NCBI RefSeq assembly: GCF_001399685.1
Contig: NZ_JTHN01000142.1
Span: forward strand, 1 to 64,000
From: Paenibacillus sp. A3
GTDB taxonomy: Bacteria; Bacillota; Bacilli; Paenibacillales; NBRC-103111
DNA: 64,000 nucleotides
Reading direction: 5' to 3'
In this document: one piece after another, positions 17,042-26,334 of the stretch
How positions within the stretch are numbered: position 1 is the stretch's first letter
Layout: every line of letters starts with the position of its first letter
The notes under the pieces: model-generated
Seen by the model: only the letters and a program-made list of their open reading frames with translations
Told to the model about the DNA's origin: nothing
Database searches by the model: none
Position numbers and translations under genes: made by a program

Positions 17042-18241
17042 TTATCGTGCCGATTTCGTTACCGAAGCCGAAGGATTGTTCCAATACGTGAACCCTCTCC
17101 AGAGCCATTCGAGCGGTCCGATCGAGAACCGCTTGAACCATAAGCGGCTCCACACCATCTGCGCGCCGAACACGGCCAATGCCAGCAGCAAGCCTACCGC
17201 GGGCCCTACCTTCCCGTACCAGCCCAGCCCATACCCGTAAAACAGCAGCGTACAAACGATCGACTGCAGGATATAATTGGTAAATGCCATCCGGCCAACC
17301 GGAGCGAAGAGCGACAACGGGCTATGCTGCGAAGACCGCTTGAACCATAAAGCGACCAAAGCGATGTAGCCTAAGCTGAGCAGTGGCGAGCCCAGCAGCA
17401 CCCCGAGCAAGACAAACAAGTTTTTCGCCCCGGCGAAGGCGGCTTGATCCGGCAGCAGGACAGCCGCGATATTCGTGATCAGCCCGAAGCCACCTCCCCA
17501 CCAGCACAGCTTGCGCAGCAAACCGGCATGAGCCGGAATGTCGTGAAACACGCGGCGTTTGGCAAAATAAGCGCCGAGCAGGAACAGGCCGAGAATCTGC
17601 GGATAAAACACAATCTGGTTAAAAAAGCTCATGACCCAGTCGCCGAACCGCTGCTTGCCGATTTCGGCAAACGTGCCGCTGCCGTAGACCAGTTGATCGT
17701 GTGCGATCATTTTTTGTGCGCGTGCGATCATTTCCGGTGAGAGCTTGGGGGTAGCCGGCGCTCCCGTCGCAACCAAGACGGCCGGAATCAGCAGCAGGAG
17801 GCCGATGGCCCAGATCAGCAGCGTCCTGGGCCGGCGTTTATGGAACAAGAGCAAAATAAATCCGAGCAGCGCGTAATGCACCAGAATGTCCCCGAACCAG
17901 ATCAGAATTCCGTGGATCAGCCCGAAGACAAGAAGCGCCAGAAGCCTTCTGGCGTACAGCCGTCCGAAGCGGTTCCCTTTCTGCTCCGCCCGTTCCTTAA
18001 ACAGCATCATCCCGTACCCGAACAGGAAGGAAAACATGGCCATAAATTTTCCGTCGACAAAAATTCTTTCCAGCATCTTCACCGCCTGGTCCCAAACGCC
18101 GGGCCACTGCTCGATCTGCATTTGAATGGCCTGCAGCGAGCTGCTGTAAAAGGTCATATTGACCAACAGGATGCCGAGAATGGCGATCCCCCGGACGATA
18201 TCGAGGAGAACGATTCGTTCGTTGGTTGAAGTTGGTTTCAT
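17042..18241 (-). CDS. DUF418 family membrane protein
   Basis: Polytopic membrane protein of 399 residues. The N-terminus RIVLLDIVRGIAILGILLVN is the typical opening of DUF418 proteins, and about nine to ten hydrophobic helices follow. The C-terminal DUF418 portion has FTNYILQSIVCTLLFYGYGLG and GPLEWLWRGFTYW. Function is unknown in the family; YeiB/YxaH-like proteins belong here. The start at 18241 was chosen for AAAGGAGC 8 bp upstream; the longer frame to 18346 lacks a site. Confidence 0.9.
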   Translation of the reverse strand: MKPTSTNERIVLLDIVRGIAILGILLVNMTFYSSSLQAIQMQIEQWPGVWDQAVKMLERIFVDGKFMAMFSFLFGYGMMLFKERAEQKGNRFGRLYARRLLALLVFGLIHGILIWFGDILVHYALLGFILLLFHKRRPRTLLIWAIGLLLLIPAVLVATGAPATPKLSPEMIARAQKMIAHDQLVYGSGTFAEIGKQRFGDWVMSFFNQIVFYPQILGLFLLGAYFAKRRVFHDIPAHAGLLRKLCWWGGGFGLITNIAAVLLPDQAAFAGAKNLFVLLGVLLGSPLLSLGYIALVALWFKRSSQHSPLSLFAPVGRMAFTNYILQSIVCTLLFYGYGLGWYGKVGPAVGLLLALAVFGAQMVWSRLWFKRFSIGPLEWLWRGFTYWNNPSASVTKSAR

Positions 18242-18347
18242 GATAAGGCTCCTTTCGTAAGTCCGATCGTTCTGCCGGATGACCGGCTTGCTCTTATCAT
18301 AGCGGCCAATTCTAAGAAATTTATAAAGCCGGACGGAGGTAAGCATG

Positions 18348-18381
18348 AAAAACCCCGAATCGCAGCAGCGACCCGGGGTTT
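18348..18381 (-). terminator. Intrinsic terminator of the hybrid kinase gene
   Basis: AAACCCCG (18350-18357) pairs with CGGGGTTT (18374-18381). On the minus strand the stem is followed by further T. It lies 13 bp past the stop of the minus-strand hybrid kinase. Confidence 0.7.
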
Positions 18382-18393
18382 CGGGAAAAGAAC

Positions 18394-21300
18394 TTATTTT
18401 AACAATACGGATTCGTTCTCGTGCTTAGTCCCGCCCTGCGCGTCCCGATCCGGGATCGCGAACGATACCGTCGTGCCTTCGCCGGGCTTGCTGTGGATGG
18501 ATAAGCCTTTCCCATAGCGCTGCTTCAGCCGCCGGTTCGTATTGGACAGCCCGATTCCGCCTCTGCTTTTCGTCGTTAGATTCAGCAGTTGATCGGCCCA
18601 TTCCGGTTCCATCCCGATGCCGTTATCCTTGATTTCAATAAGCACGGAACCCTCGCGGCGGACAATCCGGATAATTACCATACCGCCCTTCCCTTGGCGA
18701 AGGAGGCCGTGCTTGAGCGAATTTTCGACAAGGGGCTGGATCGTCAGCGGAGGAAGCATCAAATCCATATCGGGCTCCACCTCCCACACGACGGATAACC
18801 TGTCGCCAAACCGCTCCTGTTCGATATACAGGAAGGCTTTAACAAGCTCCAGCTCATGGGTAAGCTCCACCAGCCTGCCCGAATTCAGAAAATCGAAGCT
18901 GATCCGCAAATACGACGCAAAGGCGTCGATTAAATCGCGCATTTTGTCCGTATCGATGTCGCTCAGCACGATAATCGAGTTCAGCGTGTTGAACAGAAAA
19001 TGAGGATGGATCTGCGCCTGCAAATAAGCGGCTTCCATGCGCAGCCGTTCGTTGACGGATTGCTTCAACGTGGTTAACGACCAGATGCGGTATTTCAGTT
19101 CGAGCGCATCGACCGGCTTGGTCACGTAATCGTTGGCCCCGGACAAAAATCCGGTATAAATGTCCGCAGGCTGGCTTCGGGCGGTCAGCAGCAGCACCGG
19201 CAGCTCCGAAACGGAATAGTGAGTCCTCACCTGCCGTGTCAGCTCGTAGCCGGACATATGCGGCATCATGACGTCGGCAATCAGCAAGTCCCAAGACTCC
19301 GTGTCGAGCAACTCCAGCGCCTCCCGGCCCGACGAAACGGTCCTGACATGGTATTGCTCCGTAGAGAGGATGCCGACGAGTACCTTCAGGTTGACCGGGT
19401 CGTCATCGACCGCGAGAATGTTCATTTTTTCCCCGGCAAAGGAAGGCGCTGCGGTCGGCAAGTCAGGCCACACGCCGCTTAGATCCCCGGATAGGCTCAA
19501 GCCGCTCCCCGCTTTCTCCTCTTCAACAATCTGTCGTTGCGGAGCGTGCTCCGGCGGAAAGCCCGACGAAACGGCCATCGGAAGCGCAAAGCTGAATACG
19601 GAGCCCCGCCCCGGTTCGGAGCGGACCGTCAGCGCGTCGCCGTGCAATTCCACCAGCTGCTTGCAGATGCTTAAGCCAAGGCCGATTCCCCCGCTGCCGC
19701 TTCTTCCGTGAGGCCCTTGCTCATACGGCAAAAAGATACGCGCCTGCGTCTCCTCATCCATGCCGATGCCGCTGTCGGAGACCCGAACGACGACCTGCTC
19801 TCCGCTCTTTTCGGCGGAAATGACTACCGTTCCTTCGTCCGTGTATTTCAGGGCGTTATGTACCAGATTGAACAAAATTTGCACAAGTCTCTTTTCATCC
19901 GCCCATACCGGCGGCACCGCATCCGCAATCTCAATCTTTAGCTGAACGGGCTTGGAGTCGGTGATAAACCGCAGCATCCCGGCGACGCCGGAGGCAACCG
20001 CTTGAATGCGCAGCGGCTCCTTCTGCAGCACAATGCGCTTATCCTGAAGCTGCGCCACGTCGAGCAGGTCATCGAGCAGCTGCGACATCCGGCGGCTGAT
20101 CGTGATCAGCAGCTCCATGTTCTCGGAGCTGGCGCGGTCCATGGCATGCTTTTCTTTGGCCGCAACGGTCCGGGCAATATTCAAAATGCCATGCAGCGGC
20201 GTTCTCAGCTCATGCGACGTATTGGCAAGGAACTGGTCCTTCAGCTTGTCGGACGCTCGCAGCTGTTCGTTCAGCCTGGCGTTCTCCTCGGCGTTGCGGA
20301 AAAACCGCTTGAACCAGTAGGCCGAGAAGCAAATGATGGCTGCGATAATGTCGATCGGATAGTAGACGCTCACCGCTGCGGTATATCCCCAAGCGATGCT
20401 GGATCCGATGCTCATTGCGGCAAACAGCAGGAACAAGGCGTCTTGATCGTTTCTGGCCACCTTGCGGCCGAGCAAAACCAAAAACCAGACGACGGGAGCC
20501 AAATAAAGCAAAGAAAACACTTTTACGTACAACGATTCGTAAATGAGCGGAGTGGGGGCGGCAAGCACAAACACCGAGTAGAGCCCCAGCAAGGCGCCAT
20601 AAGCGCGAAACCATCGGGTACCGGAGGCATGGCCGTCAAAGTTTCTGGCCAGGAGCACCATGAAGAAGGGCAGCCACAAGTAGGAAAGCAGCCTGATTTT
20701 CAAGCCCCAAGCGAAATTAAGCGGCAGCCAGATCATCAGCAGGTTATCGTTATCGGAAACGACAGAAATGCCCGCGACCGCAAGCAGCAGGAAAAAGATA
20801 AGAAGCACCTTATGCCGCGGGTTGAACAAATACAAAATGATGGCGTACAAGCCGTGCAGCAGCAGCACGATGAAGGTCACGAGCTGAAACCCGATGGAAT
20901 ACCAGCGTTCATAGTCGATGGCTGCCTGCGAGCCGAAACGAATCGGCTTTAAAATACCTCCGTTCACGGGGCTTTCATAATTGGCTGTGCGTACAAGCAG
21001 TTCGATTTCTTTCACATCGTTTTGGTCATACGTTGCGGTGTATGAGACTTTTCGCGGTTCGTACGCCTCCTCGTTCTCCGCAGGCCGGCCAAATTCGGCT
21101 GCCTTCCGGCCGTTAATTTCGATAACGGACGAGGCCATGATCTCCTGAATCCAGAAGCCGTAAGGCTGGCTTAACGGCTGATCGACCAGAATGCGCAGCC
21201 GGTACGTCCCGTAGCCGAACGACGATTCCGAGCCTTCCGGCATGCCTTTGCTCCAGTCTCCGGGAACTTGGACGACATTCGGACGGCCCGCGGACGGACT

Positions 21301-21558
21301 CCTTAGGTCTTCATGGGAAAGGAAGGCGCCGGGGTAAAATTCCCACTCGCCGTCCAGCATAAGGGTGCGGGAATGCTCCAAATTCCAGCCCCGCAGATCC
21401 AGCACGCCTTCAACCGCGCGGGGATGCTCCGGAGAACCATAGGCCAGAAACCAAAGCCAGCGAAGGCCGAAGAGAACGGACAGGAACAATAAAATAACGG
21501 CACTCACTTTGAGGGCGTTTTTGTTGGATGTCTGCGTCATAGGTGTAAATTTCGACAA
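18394..21558 (-). CDS. Hybrid sensor kinase: 7TM sensor, HisKA, receiver and LytS-type kinase
   Basis: A 1054-residue multidomain signalling protein. After one TM helix comes an extracytoplasmic beta domain (GEWEFYPGAF at about 70), then a seven-helix membrane region (about 225-420). HisKA follows (ANTSHELRTPLHGILN), then HATPase (FNLVHNALKYT, GSGGIGLGLSI). Next come a receiver (LAVDDDPVNLKVL; phospho-Asp in LLIADVMMPHMSGYEL; Lys in NDYVTKPVD) and a second kinase module of LytS/YesM type (QAQIHPHFLFNTLNSI, then PLVENSLKHG and GGIGLSNTNRRL). The start is TTG at 21558 with AGGAAAG 10 bp upstream; the ATG at 21540 has no site. Confidence 0.9.
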   Translation of the reverse strand: MSKFTPMTQTSNKNALKVSAVILLFLSVLFGLRWLWFLAYGSPEHPRAVEGVLDLRGWNLEHSRTLMLDGEWEFYPGAFLSHEDLRSPSAGRPNVVQVPGDWSKGMPEGSESSFGYGTYRLRILVDQPLSQPYGFWIQEIMASSVIEINGRKAAEFGRPAENEEAYEPRKVSYTATYDQNDVKEIELLVRTANYESPVNGGILKPIRFGSQAAIDYERWYSIGFQLVTFIVLLLHGLYAIILYLFNPRHKVLLIFFLLLAVAGISVVSDNDNLLMIWLPLNFAWGLKIRLLSYLWLPFFMVLLARNFDGHASGTRWFRAYGALLGLYSVFVLAAPTPLIYESLYVKVFSLLYLAPVVWFLVLLGRKVARNDQDALFLLFAAMSIGSSIAWGYTAAVSVYYPIDIIAAIICFSAYWFKRFFRNAEENARLNEQLRASDKLKDQFLANTSHELRTPLHGILNIARTVAAKEKHAMDRASSENMELLITISRRMSQLLDDLLDVAQLQDKRIVLQKEPLRIQAVASGVAGMLRFITDSKPVQLKIEIADAVPPVWADEKRLVQILFNLVHNALKYTDEGTVVISAEKSGEQVVVRVSDSGIGMDEETQARIFLPYEQGPHGRSGSGGIGLGLSICKQLVELHGDALTVRSEPGRGSVFSFALPMAVSSGFPPEHAPQRQIVEEEKAGSGLSLSGDLSGVWPDLPTAAPSFAGEKMNILAVDDDPVNLKVLVGILSTEQYHVRTVSSGREALELLDTESWDLLIADVMMPHMSGYELTRQVRTHYSVSELPVLLLTARSQPADIYTGFLSGANDYVTKPVDALELKYRIWSLTTLKQSVNERLRMEAAYLQAQIHPHFLFNTLNSIIVLSDIDTDKMRDLIDAFASYLRISFDFLNSGRLVELTHELELVKAFLYIEQERFGDRLSVVWEVEPDMDLMLPPLTIQPLVENSLKHGLLRQGKGGMVIIRIVRREGSVLIEIKDNGIGMEPEWADQLLNLTTKSRGGIGLSNTNRRLKQRYGKGLSIHSKPGEGTTVSFAIPDRDAQGGTKHENESVLLK

Positions 21559-21621
21559 GCGTTCTTACTTTCCTTTTGCCTAGTCGAATAAATTTCGATG
21601 CCTCGGGGGACCTGAGCGCTA

Positions 21622-23169
21622 TTATTCCTCCAGCGCTTTCGCAGCTCTCCATTCGGACCAGTTGAATTCCGTCCACGAGGCGGGCTTTCCGCTCTCGATG
21701 CGGCTTCGGAAGCTCTGAAGCGCTTCGTCTACCCCTTCGGCGTCCGGATACTTCCGTTTCAGCTCCAACAGCAGCGGAACGACCTCGTAGCCCAGGCTGC
21801 CCAAATAGGCGGCGTCGAGCCGGCCTGTCGCCTCGTAGCGCTGAATGTTGCCCCGCGCCACCGCCGCATCGATGCCGAAGTAATTGACGATGACATACGC
21901 TGTCACGGTGACGGCCGCGTAGCAGCGAAGCAGCGGCAGCCGCTCCCGCCACAGCTTGACGAGTGCCAGTACGAACAGCACAAGCAGAAAGAGCATGAAC
22001 GCGTGCACGAGCAGCCGGGCCACGGTATAGCCGTAGGCCTCTTCGTACATCGAGAGGCGCAAGTAGGCGGAGCTCAGCATAATGCCGGTGCACCCGACGA
22101 GCACTCCGAGCAGCGCGCGCAGAAACCGCCAGGCGGCGAGACCCGGGCGCTTCACTCCGTACAGCATGATCATCAGAACGGTCAAATTGATCAGCGTGAC
22201 GACAACCAGCTCGGCAAAGCCTTTTCGCGCATAGGATGCGTAAGTAATGCCTTCCGGCAGCTCGGCGGCCCCGCCTCCGAAAAAGTACGAAAACTGCACG
22301 AAGGCGAACAGCAGGTACACGGCGTTCAGCACAACCAGAATGGTGGCTGCGACGGTCGCATCGATGCGCGGCACAGTCGCCGATGGCGTGACGCCGGCCG
22401 CTGGAGCATTCGCCGGAGTGGCTGCCGGAGCGGTTGCCGGAGGCTCCGAGCCGGCGGCAAAGTGTTCCTCCGCGGACCGGGACGGCCAAGGCTTCGGTTG
22501 AAGCAAGCCCCGCACGTAAGCGAACAGTCCCGTCGCGATGCAGGCGATCCATAAAATGCGAAATAGCGTCAAGCCGAGCTCCAGGTCGCCTGCCAGTGCC
22601 GGAAGCCGGGCCAGCGTGCGGTCGAACATGGAATCGGCCGAAGCCAGCAAGGCAACGACCGCAAGAAGCAGCGGGATCGAAACGATCAGTCCGATCAGCA
22701 CCTTCATCAGCTCTTGGGAGCGGCCTGCTTTCATTTTGAACGATAGGGACCGAAAGGCGACGCGGACCGGTTGAGGCACGTACCTGAGCGTTTGCACGAA
22801 CACCTGATCAAGCAGGCGGACAATGAACGGCGTCTTCGGCCGTCCCTCCGACATATGCCACGTCGTGTGCGCCACAATCAGCAGCGGCACCGCCAAAGCG
22901 TTAAAAACGAGCAGAAGCAGGTTCGAATGCGCCACGTAAGTAAAGGAGAGCAAGAGCACGGGAACGGCCAGCGCCATGGACGGCTCCAGCCGAAGCTCCC
23001 GCTTCTCCCGGACAGCCCAGTAATAATAAACGTAAAATAATATCACAAACAGCGGAAACGAGACGCCCCACGTTTTTCCGTAAAACAAGTAATGATGGAC
23101 GACCGCGCAGCCGAGCGCGGCAACCAGCAGCTTTCCTTCGCTCCGGACCGGAACGGATTCCGTCTTCAT
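21622..23169 (-). CDS. DUF4173 family membrane protein
   Basis: 515 residues with about twelve hydrophobic helices, the last 45 residues being soluble. It matches the DUF4173 pattern with NLLLLVFNALAVPLLIVAHTTWH in the first half and EGITYASYARKGFAELVVVTLINL plus YVIVNYFGIDAAVARGNI in the second; the latter are the strongest family signatures. The loop at about 225-265 is Ala/Pro-rich and variable. Function is unknown. It is followed by the hybrid kinase gene 63 bp downstream and preceded by a small unknown gene 24 bp upstream, so the three may form one transcript. Confidence 0.85.
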   Translation of the reverse strand: MKTESVPVRSEGKLLVAALGCAVVHHYLFYGKTWGVSFPLFVILFYVYYYWAVREKRELRLEPSMALAVPVLLLSFTYVAHSNLLLLVFNALAVPLLIVAHTTWHMSEGRPKTPFIVRLLDQVFVQTLRYVPQPVRVAFRSLSFKMKAGRSQELMKVLIGLIVSIPLLLAVVALLASADSMFDRTLARLPALAGDLELGLTLFRILWIACIATGLFAYVRGLLQPKPWPSRSAEEHFAAGSEPPATAPAATPANAPAAGVTPSATVPRIDATVAATILVVLNAVYLLFAFVQFSYFFGGGAAELPEGITYASYARKGFAELVVVTLINLTVLMIMLYGVKRPGLAAWRFLRALLGVLVGCTGIMLSSAYLRLSMYEEAYGYTVARLLVHAFMLFLLVLFVLALVKLWRERLPLLRCYAAVTVTAYVIVNYFGIDAAVARGNIQRYEATGRLDAAYLGSLGYEVVPLLLELKRKYPDAEGVDEALQSFRSRIESGKPASWTEFNWSEWRAAKALEE

Positions 23170-23193
23170 GAGCTTCCCCAGCCTCCTCTAAGC

Positions 23194-23547
23194 TTATTGC
23201 AGCAGGGCCGCCTCATGCGTGCTCTGCCGGATTTGCCGGCTCCACCGGTTGGCCCACTGCCGCAATTCGTAAGGACTTGCTTGGTTTATAGGATCGATAT
23301 CCCCCGCGAGGTCTCGTAAAATGTCTTCGTCGTCGACTTGCAGCAGGTTGAGCAGGTCCTTTCCGTGAATGCGCCCGTAGGCGAGCCGGGCCAGCGCGAA
23401 AACCGCTCTCCGCAATTCCTCGTCGGTATGCGCCGCGTTCACGGCCGCTTCGGCCTCCGACAGCAGTTGATCGCCCCAGGCGACCGTAAGCGGAAGCCGC
23501 TTTACCCCTCGAATTTGCTCTTGGTCGGACCATGAAGGACAGTACAT
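23194..23547 (-). CDS. Unknown soluble protein, 117 residues
   Basis: No family recognised. It is predicted mostly helical: SEAEAAVNAAHTDEELRRA, then VFALARLAYGRIHGKDLLNL, then an acidic stretch and YELRQWANRWSRQIRQS. GAGGAGGAATTCGG precedes the ATG, so translation is well supported. It sits 24 bp upstream of the DUF4173 gene on the same strand and probably shares its promoter. Confidence 0.65.
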   Translation of the reverse strand: MYCPSWSDQEQIRGVKRLPLTVAWGDQLLSEAEAAVNAAHTDEELRRAVFALARLAYGRIHGKDLLNLLQVDDEDILRDLAGDIDPINQASPYELRQWANRWSRQIRQSTHEAALLQ

Positions 23548-23592
23548 CCGAATTCCTCCTCATAATTGAACTATTTTCCATTTCGCTATAAT

Positions 23593-23601
23593 TTTGTCGA
23601 A
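23593..23601 (+). promoter_or_regulatory. Candidate Spo0A box between divergent genes
   Basis: TTTGTCGAA, an exact match to the Spo0A-box consensus TTTGTCRAA. It lies 46 bp before the start of the minus-strand unknown gene and about 100 bp before the SgrR-like gene, in an AT-rich divergent promoter region. A 9-mer can occur by chance, so this is suggestive only. Confidence 0.3.
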
Positions 23602-23700
23602 TTGCCCATCCACGTTTATTGTAACTTGAAAAACACGAATAAAAAGAGTAAATTTTGAAATATAAATTTCATATTTTTCCGAACCCCCGGAGGTTGTCTT

Positions 23701-25497
23701 ATGAAGCTGGCAAACCACTATATCCGCCTTCGCGAACAGTACCCGCATATCGCCGAGCAGCAGCCGCACCTTGTCCATCTCGACGAGCTGGCGGCCGTTC
23801 TCGGCTGCACGCACCGCAATGTCGTGCTGCTGCTCAAAAAAATGCAAAGCGAAGCCTGGCTCGATTGGCTGCCGAAGCGCGGGCGCGGTCAAAAGTCCGC
23901 CCTGACGTTCTACAAACCTGCCGAGGATCTCATACTCTCGATTGCGCAAGACCTGGTCGAGCGCAAAGATTTGCGGGGCGCGCTTGAGCAGCTGAACGTC
24001 TCTTCGCCCGAAGGGGCGCTAAGGGACAGCTTCCACCGCTGGCTGGCCGGCTATTTCGGTTACAGCAGCGAAATGCAGGGTAGCAAGCGCTTCGATACGC
24101 TGCGGTTCCCGCTCACCCAGTCGCTGCTGTCGCTCGATCCCGCCACGACCAATTTCCGGACGGAAGCCCACCTCGTGCACCAGCTGTTCGATCCGCTTGT
24201 GCGCTACAACCGGCTGACCCAAACGATCGAGCCGCATATCGCTCACGCTTGGGAGGTAAACGAAGCGCGGACGATCTGGACGTTTCATCTCCGCAAAGGC
24301 ATCCAGTTCCACCACGGCAGGGAATTAACCGCAGACGACGTAAAGTACACGTTCGAGAGGCTCAAGCGGCTGGCGACCGGCGCACTGTACAGTTGGGTCC
24401 ACCGGCAAATTGACAGCGTGGAAGCGGTGGACCCGATCACGGTCATCATCCGGCTGTCCGAGCCTTGCGAGCTGCTGCTTCAATATGCCGGCACGAACCG
24501 CGCCTCCATCGTCCCTGCCGAGCTGTGCGAGGAGCTGGGAGACCGGTTTGCGCTCGCTCCCGTCGGCACCGGCCCGTTCAAGCTGACGCATTTGGATGCG
24601 TCCATGTGCGTGCTCGACGCTTTCCCCGCTTATTTCCAAGGCCGGGCGCATCTCGACCGCGTAGAGCTGTGGCATATTCCCGACATGCAGGTGCAGGGCA
24701 GCGAGCGGACGCTGGAAAGCTTTCAGATTATCCACAACTATCGTCTGCCCGACGAAGCTTCCGAAACCTGGCAGCAGGTGCAGCAGCCAGGGGCGACGTG
24801 CCGGTTCCTGACCTTCAACCTGCTGAAGCAGGGGCCGCTCAGCGACCCTGCGCTGCGGGGCGCGGTATGCGCCGCCTTGAACCGCCGCAAGCTGTTTGAG
24901 CGGATCGGCGGCGACGCCATCTATACGGCCGACAGCTTCATCGGCCACGGGCATGGAAGCACGGCGCCGGAAGCGGAGCCGCTTGCCCACGAGACCGATC
25001 AGATTCGCGCGCTGCTCAAGCGCTCCGCCTATGACGGCCAGCGGCTGACGCTGTGCACGATCACGCACTATGAGCCGGATGCGCTGCATGTGCAGGCGCT
25101 GCTCCAGGAAGCCGGCTTTGCCGTGGAGATCAAGCTGCTGTCCGTGGAGGAATTCAAGAGCGAGCAGCGGCTGCACGCCGATCTGCTGCTGTTCTCCATC
25201 ATGCTCGACAACGATGCGGAGCTCCGGCTGATCGACTTGTACAAAAGCATGCAGCGGCATTTGGAGCCCTCGGTCAAAGCCAAAGTCTCCGCCCTGATGG
25301 AGGAGGCGCTGCGCGAGCCTTCGTCCAGCCGCCGTTCGGCTCTGCTGCAGGCGATTGAAGCGCATTTGACCGCCAAGCAAGTGCTCCACTTTTTATATTT
25401 CAAACGGCTCAAAACGATCTACCATGAATCCGTCAAGGGGATTTCGCTGGATGCGCTGGATTGGGTTCAGTTCAAAAACATCTGGTTTAAGCCGTGA
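23701..25497 (+). CDS. SgrR-type regulator: N-terminal HTH fused to a solute-binding domain
   Basis: 598 residues. Residues 1 to about 115 form an SgrR_N-like winged helix (LVHLDELAAVLGCTHRNVVLLLKKMQ, then a basic RGRGQKS). The remainder resembles family-5 oligopeptide-binding proteins (HAWEVNEARTIWTFHLRKG, HHGRELTADDVKYTFERL, LAPVGTGPFKL). There is no signal peptide, so it is cytoplasmic and probably senses a small solute through the binding-protein fold. GGAGGTTGTCTT precedes the ATG. No transporter lies next to it, so the ligand cannot be inferred. Confidence 0.9.
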   Translation: MKLANHYIRLREQYPHIAEQQPHLVHLDELAAVLGCTHRNVVLLLKKMQSEAWLDWLPKRGRGQKSALTFYKPAEDLILSIAQDLVERKDLRGALEQLNVSSPEGALRDSFHRWLAGYFGYSSEMQGSKRFDTLRFPLTQSLLSLDPATTNFRTEAHLVHQLFDPLVRYNRLTQTIEPHIAHAWEVNEARTIWTFHLRKGIQFHHGRELTADDVKYTFERLKRLATGALYSWVHRQIDSVEAVDPITVIIRLSEPCELLLQYAGTNRASIVPAELCEELGDRFALAPVGTGPFKLTHLDASMCVLDAFPAYFQGRAHLDRVELWHIPDMQVQGSERTLESFQIIHNYRLPDEASETWQQVQQPGATCRFLTFNLLKQGPLSDPALRGAVCAALNRRKLFERIGGDAIYTADSFIGHGHGSTAPEAEPLAHETDQIRALLKRSAYDGQRLTLCTITHYEPDALHVQALLQEAGFAVEIKLLSVEEFKSEQRLHADLLLFSIMLDNDAELRLIDLYKSMQRHLEPSVKAKVSALMEEALREPSSSRRSALLQAIEAHLTAKQVLHFLYFKRLKTIYHESVKGISLDALDWVQFKNIWFKP

Positions 25498-25600
25498 CTG
25501 ACAGGCGCGTTTCGGGCTTTGACGACGCGGGATTATAATCCGGGGCTTCTACGAATACAGTAGTAACACAACCTTAGGTTCGAAAGGGGACCCGAGCGAC

Positions 25601-26152
25601 GTGAACAAGCCGAGCCATTTCCTGTATCGCAACACGAGATACGGATTTACCCTCCGTTTCCCGGCGTGGTGGAGGACGTACGCGGTCATCGACCGGCGGA
25701 GACAGAACCGTGATACGGAGTACGAGCTGCATTTCCGGTTCAGGTACAAAGGCAAAGTGTATGACGACGTGCTGGCCATTCTGGTGTTCCATATGACGCG
25801 CCAGGAATGGAGCCGCGAAGGCTACGGCGATTCGCCGCTGGTCTTCCTCGCGGAGCACGATGGCCGCGTGTTCGCCTATATGACCCCGGAGGAGCTTTCG
25901 GAAGCCTTCTATGATCCGAAGACGAACGACTACGATTACAAAAGGTATGGGGCGGCCATCCGCTTGCTCAAGCGAATGGTCAATCAGGACGCTCCCCGCA
26001 TCGCCGGTTCGATCCGCTTCCTTCCTCAGGCGAATACGGCTTGCTCGGCGGTTCCTTACCGTGCCAAGCGCGTTTGTACAGCCCGGACCGGGGCCCGGGG
26101 CAAGCGGCGCTGCCGGAACGCGAAAAGGCGCCCCGCCTCCCACCGCCATTGA
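25601..26152 (+). CDS. Unknown protein, 183 residues with odd C-terminus
   Basis: The start is GTG at 25601, with AAAGGGGA about 11 bp upstream. Residues 1 to about 140 look like a folded domain (RNTRYGFTLRFPAWWRTYAV, ELHFRFRYKGKVYDDVLAILVFH, YDYKRYGAAIRLLKRMV). The last 40 residues are abruptly Arg/Ala-rich (AKRVCTARTGARGKRRCRN) and look like an out-of-frame reading, so a frameshift or missed earlier stop near 26030 is possible. No family recognised. The lipoprotein gene follows. Confidence 0.6.
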   Translation: MNKPSHFLYRNTRYGFTLRFPAWWRTYAVIDRRRQNRDTEYELHFRFRYKGKVYDDVLAILVFHMTRQEWSREGYGDSPLVFLAEHDGRVFAYMTPEELSEAFYDPKTNDYDYKRYGAAIRLLKRMVNQDAPRIAGSIRFLPQANTACSAVPYRAKRVCTARTGARGKRRCRNAKRRPASHRH

Positions 26153-26334
26153 ACGATTCGCCGGCCGGCGCCTTGCTTCCGAGGTCCGGCCGGTTTTATT
26201 GCGGTCACAGCCGGGTAAGGGTTTCGTAAGGGGACGCCTTCGCTCCTGCCTCTGCGCAACTTTCCGACGAAGACGTGCGTCCATTATGTTGTACACACCC
26301 TGCCCGGTTAACCGGACGAAAGGAAGTGACGACG

